A stretch of 64,000 bases of DNA, taken from NCBI GenBank assembly GCA_021613535.1, contig CP075493.1, positions 5,394,001 through 5,458,000 of the forward strand, given 5' to 3'. Under the pieces are notes generated by a model, which did no database searches, was not told the origin of the DNA, and saw nothing but the letters and a program-made list of their open reading frames with translations. Source of the stretch: Adineta vaga (taxonomy: Eukaryota > Rotifera). Each line of letters starts with the position of its first letter. The first letter of the stretch is position 1. The position numbers and the translations under genes are program-made. Of this stretch, positions 31,451 to 45,831 are shown in pieces.

Positions 31451-33718
31451 GTCTGTTCATTTTCCTACATTTTCCTATTCTTTTTTTTCTCTGTCAATCA
31501 ACATTATATCGAATATAAAATTGAAGCAATTTATTTGCTAAATCGGTTTTCATCAATAAGCTAATTGATTTGTTTCAATTGTATACTTTGGATGAAATGA
31601 TGTATCTTATTATGTCAGAGTAAGTATACGTATCTAGATTTCATACATATGACAGATAATAGAAGTCGTTCTCTTCTTCTCGTTAAATAAGCCAAAAAAA
31701 AAGAAATAGTCACACAGTCAAGCATTGATTTGTTTTTCGAAATTTTACTTTTTTTTTTTCGCACATCATATGTCTATTTTGATCTTCTTTCATTTGCAAT
31801 TTATATAAATTCCGAAAGTAAGTAAAGTTATTTTCTTAACGTTCTCTCATTCATCGATTCATTTGATTCTTCGTTTCATTTATTTTGATTTTAATTTTCA
31901 AATAGATAATACAATGAAACAAATCGATATCAAATCATTCGTTTTATTCTATTGCTGGTTATAGATGTCATTCGATGAAATATTCTTATTTCATTCGATC
32001 GAGAAATGAATAAAATAATCGAATCGAATCGAATTTTCTTCATTCAATTCAATTCACTTTCTTTAGTTTTTTTCTTATTTCAATTTCATTATATTTCTTT
32101 TCTTTTCACAAATTCATTTGAAATATTTTATCCTTCTATGTTTATCATCATACAATCGAGAAAATCTCTCTTCTATTCTTATTTCATGATTTCATACATT
32201 CTCCAGATGATTACATATATATGAATAAAGTAGAACTATGGTATTTGTTTGTTAACTTGATTTCTTCTATAGTATCAATCATAAAATTAGCATCTTTATG
32301 AGAAAAGATATGTTTTTCCATAAATCTTCATGGATTTGGTATTCAAGCATATTTTCTCCTTATTAATTTTATAAATATATATGACATTTCAATTTTGACA
32401 TTTGTTTTATTTTCGTTTTCTATATCATATTCAATCAAAGATAATATATTCGTCGTACACATTTAGCTGTTATATTCAATTGATATAGGTAATTTTAACA
32501 AAAATTTTAACATTCGATCTTCATTCTCATCATTTATCTACATGTATTTAGATCCTTATTTCATTTTACATGCTTGGTAAAATTCAAAATGACATTTATT
32601 CATATGTGTATAGTTTACGAATCGAATTCCCTTCAAATGTTGAATATTTGTTCATTGTGAGAAAATATAAACTTTTCATATTCATTCATACAAGATACTA
32701 TTGCTATACAATATGAAAGTTATTGAAAACGATTTTATATTGAACAAGAATCGATCAAGATGACACAACAGATCGATATTTATATCGTAGAAATGTATAG
32801 AATGAGAATGAAAAGTTTCAACATATTTATTGGATGGATATATTCGTGAACAAAATGTTACTTAATTCAGACGAAATTTTATGAAAATGACGTTGAAACA
32901 TGTATGATTTTGGTTTTTCTATTTCATATCCTATGAATAGAAATTAATATAATCGAAAGCTACATGTCAACAATATGTATAAGCGTATGGAGAAGAGAAT
33001 TTTTAAATGATCTACTATCTATTTGTATACACCTTCAAGTAAACATCGAAAATCATTTGAATTCTTAGATACAAGATGTATGTTTTTATTTTTTGTTTGA
33101 AGATATCTATATTCATCTATGTTGTTAAATTATTGATAACAAGAGTAAATGCATTCGAATAGAATGAACATCAAACAGAAATGATATCTGTTAGTAATGA
33201 TGATTTCATATCATATGTATTTTATAATATGACATGTGTCTATGATTTTGATTCATATGTACTACATATCTACATCTGTTGTTTGTATATTGTCGGCATA
33301 TATGTAATCAAGATGATTTTTCCATTGTTAAGATTTAATAAATAAAATGAAAAACGTAGAGAAACTGATTTTTAACATCTTAAGTTCGATTGAAAGAAGA
33401 CATGAAAATGAACTATTGCAATGTGTTATTTACTGAATGTATGCGTTTTTCTTGATTAACAAAAGACTTCTCTTGACGTGATATACTACTAGTTCGCGTT
33501 GTAGTCTTTTTTTTTTCTTACAATTTATTCATATAATATTAATTCATTTGGATATTATTCATACATAGAATAAAATATCAAATAGCTTTGAATAAAAGAT
33601 TCTTTCCTTTTCGTACATGAATGCATATATGTATGCGATGGTATTGACAATGCAATGACTTATATTATTTCTATTTCGTTTGTGTTTCTATAAGACATAT
33701 TTATGAAATTGTGAAATT

Positions 33719-34042
33719 TAAAATGCAAATGTCGTCTATATAGAACTGAAGTCTATCGAATCAGCATTTCTATTTCATTATTCATATTGATAATGACGAT
33801 GGGATTAATGATATATATGTTCAATATAAAGAAGGAGAACATCAAATCAATATTTCGATATGATATATGATACTGACAATCATCGTTTGTATATCGTGCA
33901 ACATAGACATAGATGATGGTAATGATCAAGTAGAAGACAATATTCTTATATATAAGATACGAAAGATAAGATATACAGTATGTAATTCCAAGTAAATATT
34001 TACTTGAAGTTGTTTGTTCGAAATAGCGTAGCATAGAAGATA

Positions 34043-34073
<31 letters not shown>

Positions 34074-34256
34074 TATGGAAAACATATCAAGATGAATATG
34101 AAATTATAGAGTGATACATGTTGTTGTTTTTTTTTCTAATCGAAGAATAGAAAAAAACGACTAAGTCATAGAAAATGAATGAATGAATAAGAGAGAAATT
34201 ATTACTGATGATAAAATGCAAATGTCGTATAGGACTGAAGCCTATCGAATCAGCAT
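33719..34256 (-). promoter_or_regulatory. Paired stem-loops after unit 3 28S (copies B and A)
   Basis: Copy B is at 33719-33767 and copy A at 34212-34256. The T-rich hairpin is at 34127-34157, and the TATG microsatellite near 34039 is at its longest here. Confidence 0.6.
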
Positions 34257-34670
34257 AACATCGAGCAGAAACTCAGCGGATCGCAATGTGGCGGTTGCTC
34301 TCACGTGTACGTTACTCTGTTACTGAAGAAAGTCGTTTACAATCGATTCTAGCCATTAGTGTTGTTTCGACTAAAAATGCATCGTTGCAATCACAATCTC
34401 ATTTCGATTATGACGAGGCAACAATACGGTAGCTTCATTCATATGTTCACTTGATCAACAGTTTGAACATATATAAATGTGCTGACGACAACCAATGTGC
34501 CAAAAAATCATTGAGTCTAGATCGGATTCCAACTTAGAGGCGTTCAGTTGTAAGCCGTCGGATGGTAGCTTCGCATCATTGTCCTTTCGAACAAATACGT
34601 AAACCAAATGTCCGAACGTACGGTTCCTCTCGTACTAAGTACGATTCCTATATCAATGACAAAATCCAAT

Positions 34671-34724
<54 letters not shown>

Positions 34725-34766
34725 ATTGGTGGGTGAACAATCCAACACTTTGCGAAGTCTGCTTCG

Positions 34767-34804
<38 letters not shown>

Positions 34805-34827
34805 GACGTCGCTATGAACGCTTGGCC

Positions 34828-34862
<35 letters not shown>

Positions 34863-35243
34863 TCACCTCTTGCAAAAAACTCGTTAAATCAAAAGGATCG
34901 ATAGGCCCGGATTTCTCCGTCTGTATTCGTACTGAAAATCTAAATCAAGCTGACTTATGCCCTTTTACTCAATGTGTGGTTTCTGTCCGCACTGAGTCAA
35001 CTTTTGGACACCTACGTTAACATTTGATAGATGTACCGCCCCAGCCAAACTCCCCACCTGTCTCTTTCCTTGAAGCAGATCACGTTGATACAAGTATCGA
35101 CGTTTGTCACTCAAACACTGGATGTAAAATCCAATCTCTGTATAACCAAGTAAGTAAAGAAACAATGAAAATAATGGTGTTTCATTGACGTGTTGCCACT
35201 CCCATCTACGCTACACTTTTCAAGTCTCTTTACGAAGACAGAT

Positions 35244-35277
<34 letters not shown>

Positions 35278-35284
35278 ATTGAAG

Positions 35285-35326
<42 letters not shown>

Positions 35327-35336
35327 CAGGGACAGT

Positions 35337-35396
<60 letters not shown>

Positions 35397-35398
35397 AG

Positions 35399-35436
<38 letters not shown>

Positions 35437-37635
35437 ATTTGAATTTCTTCACGTTAACATTCAGAGCACTGGGCAGAAATCACTTTGCGTCAACACCAAG
35501 TTTTCCGGCCAATCGCAAAGCTCTGTTTTAATTAGACAGTCGGATTCCCCTAGACGCAGCGAGTTCTAAGTTTGCTATTAAACGATGTCCGAAGTAATAC
35601 GACCCGCAAGCGAACCGCATACCGTAGCAAAACGATTCCACAGCAAGACAAGCCACTAGTCCGAACGATCAGACACATTGCTGCATCCGAAAGCTCAGCT
35701 CCAATAGCAAGTCTACTGCTTTATCATCAAGCCCGAACACCCTAGCACTTAGAGCCAATCGTTATCCCGAAGTTGCCGATCGATTTTGCCGACTTCCCTT
35801 GTGCTACCTTGTTCTAATTGACTAGAGGCTTTTCACCTTGGAGACCTGATGCGGTTTAGAGTACAGATAAGTGCGAAATTGAATATCTCGCTCAAATTTT
35901 CAAGGATCACAAATGATGCACCGAGGAAGTAGCAAGAACGGCTACTCTTTACCTTCATTTGAACCCTATCTCCAGTTGAACTGATTCCAGGGTCGTCTGA
36001 TGAAGTAACAAAGAAGAGAAAACTCTTTCCAGGACCACTTGTGATGTATTTGAGCTTGTTTGTGTTACCACATATGTTTGACACGAAATCAAACAATCTC
36101 CGACACTTAGTACAAGAATATTAACTTGTTTCCCTTTCGATTTGATGGAATATAAATATGATATGAATATAGATATTCCTCGTTCGGAACCCTCTTTCGA
36201 GCGCATCTTAGGGACTGACCCATGTCCAATAGCTGTTCACATGGAACCTTTCTCCACGTCAGTCTTCAAAGTTCTCATTTGAATAGTTGCTACTACCACT
36301 AAGATCTGTACATATGACTGCTCAAGCCACACTCACGTGTTAGCCTTCGACGCAACCATATCAACCGTCCTACTTGTTACGACATGATGTCCGTTAATGG
36401 CTTGTTGTATCGTAACAGTCAAGTATAAGAGGCTCGCTCGAGCGCCATCCATTTTTAGGACTAGTCGATTCGGCAGGTGAGTTGTTACACACTCCTTAAC
36501 GGATTCCGACTTCCATGGCCACCGTCCTGCTGTCTATATCGACCAACACCTTTTATGGTATCTGATGAGCGAGACCATCTGGCTCTTTATCTTGACGTTT
36601 TGTGCATCCAACAGCGCCAGTTCTGCTTACCAAAAATGGCCCACTTGGCACTCACATTCGCTGTTCATTCTCAATGAAGTAGAAAAATGAACTTCATACC
36701 CATTTAAAGTTTGTCAATAGGTTGAGCGTATTTTACGCCCAATGCCTCTAAACATTCGCTTTACCGGATATAACTGTGAAAATTGAATGCCAGCTATCCT
36801 GAGGGAAACTTCGGACGGAACCAGCTACTAGATGGTTCGATTAGTCTTTCGCCCCTTAACGCATGTTTGACGATCGATTTGCACGTCAGAACCGCTACGA
36901 ACTTCCACCAGGGTTTCCCCTGGCTTCATTCTACACACGTTAAGTTCACCATCTTTCGGGTCTCATTGCATATACTCTTACTAAGCTCTTTGCCAGCGGC
37001 AATAGAACCTGTCAGTGTTGCGTTCATTGTCATGATTTGCACCAGATGACAGAAATCACACTTCAAACATTGCAAGAATGTTCTTTACTTTCATTACGAG
37101 CAAGGCTTTTCATACAGCCGAACTCTTGCACATGCAGTGAACTCCTTAGACCGTGTTTCAAGACGGGTCGAATAACTCGGCATTCAAAACTCCTGTTGAC
37201 TTGCCGATTTCATTGACAGCCACAAAACATTAGGCATTGACAATGAATAAAACTAATATTGTTTAGATATTAGTTACTCATGTAACACAAACAATGCTCA
37301 TGGCGTGCCGTACTCGAAAGTACTGAAATCAAAGAACACGTCAGTTTACCTATAACGCCAAGTCGAATTTGTTATTTATGCAAGTCATATTTTTAACACG
37401 ACTAAAAGTCGCTACCAAAATAGACTGATTCGACTAGCTGTAATGTTATAGATCCAGGTTCAGTTAATACTTTGAAAATGCATCCGATTCTAGGCAAGAA
37501 CATATCAATGGACTGTTGAAGTTCCAAATCAACATGTATTACCATCATATAGAAATCGAATTGAATCCAAAGTAATCTGATGAATGCGGCCATTCGTTTT
37601 CTTCTGTACGGTTTTACGTACTATTTAACTCTCTC

Positions 37636-37686
<51 letters not shown>

Positions 37687-38028
37687 GTTATAATATTTAG
37701 CTTTGGAACAAGTTTACGTCCCACGTTGGCGTAGCAATCTCAAACTACGCTACTCGAAAGGTAGACAATGTACGGCACAGAACTATTCGTGATTATAGGA
37801 CTAGCACCTTCTATGGTTAAAGCCCTGATCAAAGGAACTCACACGAACAGGCACCATACAGTAGTTACCCCAAATGCTACAATGCATGTCAGAAGTAAAT
37901 CTAACACGCTTCAGCAATGAGCTTTTGCCGGTTCATTCGCCATTACTAAGGCAATCTCAGTTGATTTCTTTTCCTTTGCTTATTAATATGCTTAAGTTCA
38001 GCAAGTATTCTAATTTGACTTCAGCTTG
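34257..38028 (-). rRNA. 28S rRNA, unit 3
   Basis: Uninterrupted, 3772 nt. Two small indels against the other copies: an extra T near 34723 (CCCTTATTGG) and a 3-4 base loss near 36209 (TTAGGGACTGACCC against TTAGGACTGACTGACCC). The AG substitution is at 35397-35398. Confidence 0.97.
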
Positions 38029-38323
38029 AAATGTGAAAATAAATGGATAAGTATATATTACACACATATTTATGTTACAAAGTCATTCGATTGCATGTTG
38101 ATTATCAGTAACATGGATATGATAAAGATTTCTCATGTTATGACAGTTCACACAATAAAATTCATTTGTGTATGTGTATAACTCCGTTTTATACGTATAC
38201 AACATTATATAGAAATCTATATAATGATATATGTTATATATGTCTTGCAAGCTAGATAAAGTAATATTATCGAACTTGCCAGCAATTCATTTAGAAAATA
38301 AATGAATTTGATGTTATGTAAAC
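38029..38323 (-). other. ITS2, unit 3
   Basis: 295 nt, CATTCGATTG variant shared with unit 1. Confidence 0.9.
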
Positions 38324-38476
38324 AAGACTGAAGCAAATTTAGCCTCGACTAATGTCTTGGCTGCTAGATGCGTTCGAGTTATTCATGCTCAATGTGTCCT
38401 GCAATTCGCATTGCTTTCTCGCACTTTGCTGCGCTCTTCATCGAATAACGAGCCGAGTGATCCACCGTACAGAATT
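38324..38476 (-). rRNA. 5.8S rRNA, unit 3
   Basis: 153 nt, the same as the other copies by eye. Confidence 0.96.
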
Positions 38477-38696
38477 ATTTTTTTTTGTTTCTGTATATGT
38501 ATACAATTCGATTCATATTCAATGACAAACAACAATGATTTGTTGAATGGAAAAGTTTGAAACAAGTCACAGTTTTGAATATACTATGACTTGTTAGTTA
38601 CATAATGGTGCGACACAATCATCACACATGTGATATGTATGATGATCGTGCGAAGTTAGAAGTTTTGTTTATGATTGGAAATCAATCATAGAACGG
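38477..38696 (-). other. ITS1, unit 3
   Basis: 220 nt; has the ATCACA/TGTGAT hairpin intact, unlike unit 1. Confidence 0.9.
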
Positions 38697-38842
38697 TAAT
38701 GATCCATACGCAGGTTCACCTACGAATACCTTGTTACGACTTTTACTTCCTCTAAATGATCCAGTTTGAGCATCTTTTCGATAAAAACCGAACGACCCGA
38801 GAGCCGCTCGGAAAACCAAGCCGAAGATCTCACTAAAACATT

Positions 38843-38877
<35 letters not shown>

Positions 38878-40509
38878 ACAGGGACATAATCAGCACATTC
38901 TGATGAAATAGTGCTTACTAGGAATTCCTCGTTGACGGAGAATAATTGCAAGCTCCGATCCCAGTCACGAAGAGAATTTCATGGTTACCCACTTCTGTCG
39001 AAGTAGGAAGAAACATTCTGAACTCTCCAGTGTAGCGCGCGTGCAGCCTCGGACATCTAAGGGCATCACAGACCTGTTATTGCTCCATTTCGTGTGGCTT
39101 AAAAAGTGCCACTTATCCTGCTAAGAAGTCTTGAAAAGTCCCTTCGAACTTTAGACTATTTAGTAAGCCGGAGTCTCGTTCGTTATCGAAATTAATCAGA
39201 CAAATCGCTCCACGAACTACGAACGACCATGCACCACCACCCACCTAATCAAGAAAGAGCTCTCAATCTGTCAATCCTAAAAGTGTCCTGGCCGAGTAAG
39301 GTTTCCCGTGTTGAGTCAAATTAGGCCACAGGCTCCACTTCTTGTGTGTCCTTCCGTCAATTCTTTTAAGTTTCAGCTTTGCAACCATACTTCCCCCGGA
39401 ACCTAAAAACTTAGATTTCTCGAGATCCGCCAGATGAGTCATATAAATAACCGCATCTAAAAGACAGTTGGCAACGTTTATGGTTTGAACTAGGACGGTA
39501 TCTAATCGTCTTCGAACCTCAAACTTTCGTTCTTGATTAATGAAAACATTCTTGGCGAACGCCTTCGCTGCTGTTCGTCCTGTGGCGATCCAAGAATTTC
39601 ACCTCTCACACCACAGTACGTACGCCCCCCTCTGATCCTATTAATCATTATCTCAATTTCTAAAACCAACGAAATAAAATCGAGATCTTATTTCATTATT
39701 CCATGCAATATATATAGGCGAAAGCCTGCTTTTAGCACTCTAATTTTCTCAAAGTAAACGTTCTGGCAACTGACGACAATCGATAAAGATCATCGCCAGC
39801 CGTCCAGCAAATGAGGATCTGTTAACCAACATGGCCAGTTAGACCAGCTAGCAACAAATACCCGAAATTCAACTACGAGCTTTTTAAACACAGCAACTTT
39901 AGTTTTCCTTATTGGAGCTGGAATTACCGCGGCTGCTGGCACCAGACTTGCCCTCCAATTGTTAATCGATAACCTGTTTACAGTGTTCCCATTCCGATTG
40001 TCAGCCTAAATAAGACTAACATCGTTATTTCTCTTCACTACCTCCTCGTTTTGAGAGTGGGTAATTTGCGCGCCTGCTGCCTTCCTTGGAAGTGGTCGCC
40101 GTTTCTCAGGCGGCCTCTCCAGAACCAAACCCTGATTCTCTGTACTCGTTACAACCACGGTAGACATATAATGTACCGTCTAAAGTTGATAAGTCAGACA
40201 CTTGAAAGATATGTCGTCGACACAAAGGTCATACGATCAACACAAAGTTATTTAGAGTCACCAACAAACAGTTCCGGTTAAAGAACTAGAAGGTTTTGAT
40301 CTAATAAAAGCATTCCGATATTACTACCGGAATTGTCGCATGTATTAGCCCAGGCTTTTCCTCGGTTATTCCATTTAGAATTTATGATCAAAGAAAGTTA
40401 TAGCTGATGTAATGAGCCGTACGCAGTTTCACCTTAAACCAGTTCATACTTAGACATGCATGGCTTAATCTTCAAGACAAAGGAAAGCCACCGACAAGAT
40501 CAATCGGAA
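38697..40509 (-). rRNA. 18S rRNA, unit 3
   Basis: 1813 nt, matching unit 2 by eye. Confidence 0.97.
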
Positions 40510-43500
40510 AGCTTCGTTATATATATATGCATATACAAGAAGATATGTATATGCTTTTTTTCACAACAAGTCAAATGAAATCACTTCATTATGACCAGTG
40601 TTTATAATATAAATATTACATTTATATTCGTTGTTTCATCGAGACGAAACAAAACCAACCCACATCATAGGAATAAATTCATTCCTGTTTTAATGCAACT
40701 CATTTACAAGCATTCAAGCCCAAACTATCAACATATGACCAATTATTGAAAACTGATCAACAAGATGTTAGTTTATATATGTGTGTGCGTAAGTTGAAAC
40801 ATTTTCAACCGCATTCACTTCTTTGCCATTCGTGATGCATTTTGTTTGCAATTAGTTCGTTTTTTTATATGATATTTGTATATGATCATGTGAAAAGTTG
40901 ACGAAGCAGCTTCGACAAACTTTTTTTTTCATCATATACAATTTATTTCATACTGCTAAACAACTGTATCAACACAGTCATACTAGCCGAACCATCGCTT
41001 CATCACAACATCATCCTCGAGAAACTAGACCATTCTTGTGTCAGTCGAATCTGTACAAAAATTGTTATATCGGAATCGCGTACTACGAGTTTGCTTCATA
41101 TATAACTGAGGAATACGTCAATCCATCTGCTTATTCATTTTTTCATTCACCTACGTCGTTGTATCAACTCCACATGTAATACGAAGTGACTCAATCGATT
41201 TGCCGAATCCATTTTCTATTCAGCTATTTTATTGTAGCAACTTCATATATAATATGAGCTCGAGTTAATCTATTTGCTTGATCATCGTCGTGTCTTCGCG
41301 TATTTCTTTTTCTTTCTTTCAACTATATATTATATACTACGACTTGGCGACCGATTCGCTTATTCGTCTTCACACCCTTGTATATTTCTTTTCTTTCCTG
41401 TATACTGTACTATTCTATATTATATATGAAGAGTGGTCAATCGTTTTGCTTATTCGTCTTTGCATTTTTACCTATTTCTTTTCCTTTTCTTTAACCTCAT
41501 ATTATATATGAAATCCAGTCACTCCATTTGCTTTCTCATACTTTTGGATTCAGTTATTTCTCTTACTTACTCTCCATCTTCATACGTAAAATCAAGTGAA
41601 ATCAATCCATTTGCTAATTCATTGTCTTGAAATCATGTATTTGGTTTACGCGTTTTGCAACTTCATACTATATATGAAATCAACTACATCTATTAACTTA
41701 CTCGTTTTCTTGTATTAAGCTAAAACTTTGGTTTTCTCTTCAATTTCATATCATATATAAAATCCAGTCAGTCGATTTACTTATTGATTCTTTCGTATTC
41801 AGCTACATCTTCTCTCTCTGTTATCTTCATATATAAAATATCAAACCGGGTCAATTCATTTGTCTGTTCATTTTCCTACATTTTCCTATTCTTTTTTTTC
41901 TCTGTCAATCAACATTATATCGAATATAAAATTGAAGCAATTTATTTGCTAAATCGGTTTTCATCAATAAGCTAATTGATTTGTTTCAATTGTATACTTT
42001 GGATGAAATGATGTATCTTATTATGTCAGAGTAAGTATACGTATCTAGATTTCATACATATGACAGATAATAGAAGTCGTTCTCTTCTTCTCGTTAAATA
42101 AGCCAAAAAAAAAGAAATAGTCACACAGTCAAGCATTGATTTGTTTTTCGAAATTTTACTTTTTTTTTTTCGCACATCATATGTCTATTTTGATCTTCTT
42201 TCATTTGCAATTTATATAAATTCCGAAAGTAAGTAAAGTTATTTTCTTAACGTTCTCTCATTCATCGATTCATTTGATTCTTCGTTTCATTTATTTTGAT
42301 TTTAATTTTCAAATAGATAATACAATGAAACAAATCGATATCAAATCATTCGTTTTATTCTATTGCTGGTTATAGATGTCATTCGATGAAATATTCTTAT
42401 TTCATTCGATCGAGAAATGAATAAAATAATCGAATCGAATCGAATTTTCTTCATTCAATTCAATTCACTTTCTTTAGTTTTTTTCTTATTTCAATTTCAT
42501 TATATTTCTTTTCTTTTCACAAATTCATTTGAAATATTTTATCCTTCTATGTTTATCATCATACAATCGAGAAAATCTCTCTTCTATTCTTATTTCATGA
42601 TTTCATACATTCTCCAGATGATTACATATATATGAATAAAGTAGAACTATGGTATTTGTTTGTTAACTTGATTTCTTCTATAGTATCAATCATAAAATTA
42701 GCATCTTTATGAGAAAAGATATGTTTTTCCATAAATCTTCATGGATTTGGTATTCAAGCATATTTTCTCCTTATTAATTTTATAAATATATATGACATTT
42801 CAATTTTGACATTTGTTTTATTTTCGTTTTCTATATCATATTCAATCAAAGATAATATATTCGTCGTACACATTTAGCTGTTATATTCAATTGATATAGG
42901 TAATTTTAACAAAAATTTTAACATTCGATCTTCATTCTCATCATTTATCTACATGTATTTAGATCCTTATTTCATTTTACATGCTTGGTAAAATTCAAAA
43001 TGACATTTATTCATATGTGTATAGTTTACGAATCGAATTCCCTTCAAATGTTGAATATTTGTTCATTGTGAGAAAATATAAACTTTTCATATTCATTCAT
43101 ACAAGTTACTATTGCTATACAATATGAAAGTTATTGAAAACGATTTTATATTGAACAAGAATCGATCAAGATGACACAACAGATCGATATTTATATCGTA
43201 GAAATGTATAGAATGAGAATGAAAAGTTTCAACATATTTATTGGATGGATATATTCGTGAACAAAATGTTACTTAATTCAGACGAAATTTTATGAAAATG
43301 ACGTTGAAACATGTATGATTTTGGTTTTTCTATTTCATATCCTATGAATAGAAATTAATATAATCGAAAGCTACATGTCAACAATATGTATAAGCGTATG
43401 GAGAAGAGAATTTTTAAATGATCTACTATCTATTTGTATACACCTTCAAGTAAACATCGAAAATCATTTGAATTCTTAGATACAAGATGTATGTTTTTAT

Positions 43501-44652
43501 TTTTTGTTTGAAGATATCTATATTCATCTATGTTGTTAAATTATTGATAACAAGAGTAAATGCATTCGAATAGAATGAACATCAAACAGAAATGATATCT
43601 GTTAGTAATGATGATTTCATATCATATGTATTTTATAATATGACATGTGTCTATGATTTTGATTCATATGTACTACATATCTACATCTGTTGTTTGTATA
43701 TTGTCGGCATATATGTAATCAAGATGATTTTTCCATTGTTAAGATTTAATAAATAAAATGAAAAACGTAGAGAAACTGATTTTTAACATCTTAAGTTCGA
43801 TTGAAAGAAGACATGAAAATGAACTATTGCAATGTGTTATTTACTGAATGTATGCGTTTTTCTTGATTAACAAAAGACTTCTCTTGACGTGATATACTAC
43901 TAGTTCGCGTTGTAGTCTTTTTTTTTTCTTACAATTTATTCATATAATATTAATTCATTTGGATATTATTCATACATAGAATAAAATATCAAATAGCTTT
44001 GAATAAAAGATTCTTTCCTTTTCGTACATGAATGCATATATGTATGTGTTGGTATTGACAATGCAATGACTTATATTATTTCGATTTCGTTTGTGTTTCT
44101 ATAAGACATATTTATGAAATTGTGAAATTTAAAATGCAAATGTCGTCTATATAGAACTGAAGTCTATCGAATCAGCATTTCTATTTCATTATTCATATTG
44201 ATAATGACGATGGGATTAATGATATATATGTTCAATATAAAGAAGGAGAACATCAAATCAATATTTCGATATGATATATGATACTGACAATCATCGTTTG
44301 TATATCGTGCAACATAGACATAGATGATGGTAATGATCAAGTAGAAGACAATATTCTTATATATAAGATACGAAAGATAAGATATACAGTATGTAATTCC
44401 AAGTAAATATTTACTTGAAGTTGTTTGTTCGAAATAGCGTAGCATAGAAGATATATATGTATGTATGTTATGGAAAACATATCAAGATGAATATGAAATT
44501 ATAGAGTGATACATGTTGTTGTTTTTTTTTTCTAATCGAAGAATAGAAAAAAACGACTAAGTCATAGAAAATGAATGAATGAATAAGAGAGAAATTATTA
44601 CTGATGATAAAATGCAAATGTCGTATAGGACTGAAGCCTATCGAATCAGCAT
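40510..44652 (-). other. Intergenic spacer between units 3 and 4 (no retrotransposon)
   Basis: About 4.14 kb. It shows the empty retrotransposon site once (GGTCAATTCATTT at 41849-41861). External part 40510-41093, subrepeats 41094-41972, unique AT-rich DNA 41973-44129, stem-loops at 44130-44178 and 44608-44652. The TATG microsatellite near 44450 is contracted. One T is missing near 40689 relative to other units. Confidence 0.9.
41094..41972 (-). repeat. IGS ~82-bp subrepeat array
   Basis: About eleven degenerate copies, homologous copy for copy to 15592-16469. The retrotransposon-free reference for both insertion junctions is here: copy 2's 3' junction maps to about 41618 and the target site to 41849. 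Confidence 0.8.
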
Positions 44653-45066
44653 AACATCGAGCAGAAACTCAGCGGATCGCAATGTGGCGGTTGCTCTCAC
44701 GTGTACGTTACTCTGTTACTGAAGAAAGTCGTTTACAATCGATTCTAGCCATTAGTGTTGTTTCGACTAAAAATGCATCGTTGCAATCACAATCTCATTT
44801 CGATTATGACGAGGCAACAATACGGTAGCTTCATTCATATGTTCACTTGATCAACAGTTTGAACATATATAAATGTGCTGACGACAACCAATGTGCCAAA
44901 AAATCATTGAGTCTAGATCGGATTCCAACTTAGAGGCGTTCAGTTGTAAGCCGTCGGATGGTAGCTTCGCATCATTGTCCTTTCGAACAAATACGTAAAC
45001 CAAATGTCCGAACGTACGGTTCCTCTCGTACTAAGTACGATTCCTATATCAATGACAAAATCCAAT

Positions 45067-45119
<53 letters not shown>

Positions 45120-45161
45120 ATTGGTGGGTGAACAATCCAACACTTTGCGAAGTCTGCTTCG

Positions 45162-45199
<38 letters not shown>

Positions 45200-45222
45200 G
45201 ACGTCGCTATGAACGCTTGGCC

Positions 45223-45257
<35 letters not shown>

Positions 45258-45638
45258 TCACCTCTTGCAAAAAACTCGTTAAATCAAAAGGATCGATAGG
45301 CCCGGATTTCTCCGTCTGTATTCGTACTGAAAATCTAAATCAAGCTGACTTATGCCCTTTTACTCAATGTGTGGTTTCTGTCCGCACTGAGTCAACTTTT
45401 GGACACCTACGTTAACATTTGATAGATGTACCGCCCCAGCCAAACTCCCCACCTGTCTCTTTCCTTGAAGCAGATCACGTTGATACAAGTATCGACGTTT
45501 GTCACTCAAACACTGGATGTAAAATCCAATCTCTGTATAACCAAGTAAGTAAAGAAACAATGAAAATAATGGTGTTTCATTGACGTGTTGCCACTCCCAT
45601 CTACGCTACACTTTTCAAGTCTCTTTACGAAGACAGAT

Positions 45639-45672
<34 letters not shown>

Positions 45673-45679
45673 ATTGAAG

Positions 45680-45721
<42 letters not shown>

Positions 45722-45731
45722 CAGGGACAGT

Positions 45732-45791
<60 letters not shown>

Positions 45792-45793
45792 AG

Positions 45794-45831
<38 letters not shown>

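Larger units (their letters stand above)
25411..34256 (-). other. Intergenic spacer between units 2 and 3, with retrotransposon copy 2
   Basis: This spacer contains the 5' external part (25411-25995), a shortened left portion of the subrepeat array (25996-26520), the retrotransposon (26521-31437), the end of the array (31438-31560), unique AT-rich DNA (31561-33718) and the paired stem-loops (33719-33767, 34212-34256). The element starts about 1.1 kb upstream of unit 2 18S, in the region expected to hold enhancer or promoter repeats. Confidence 0.9.
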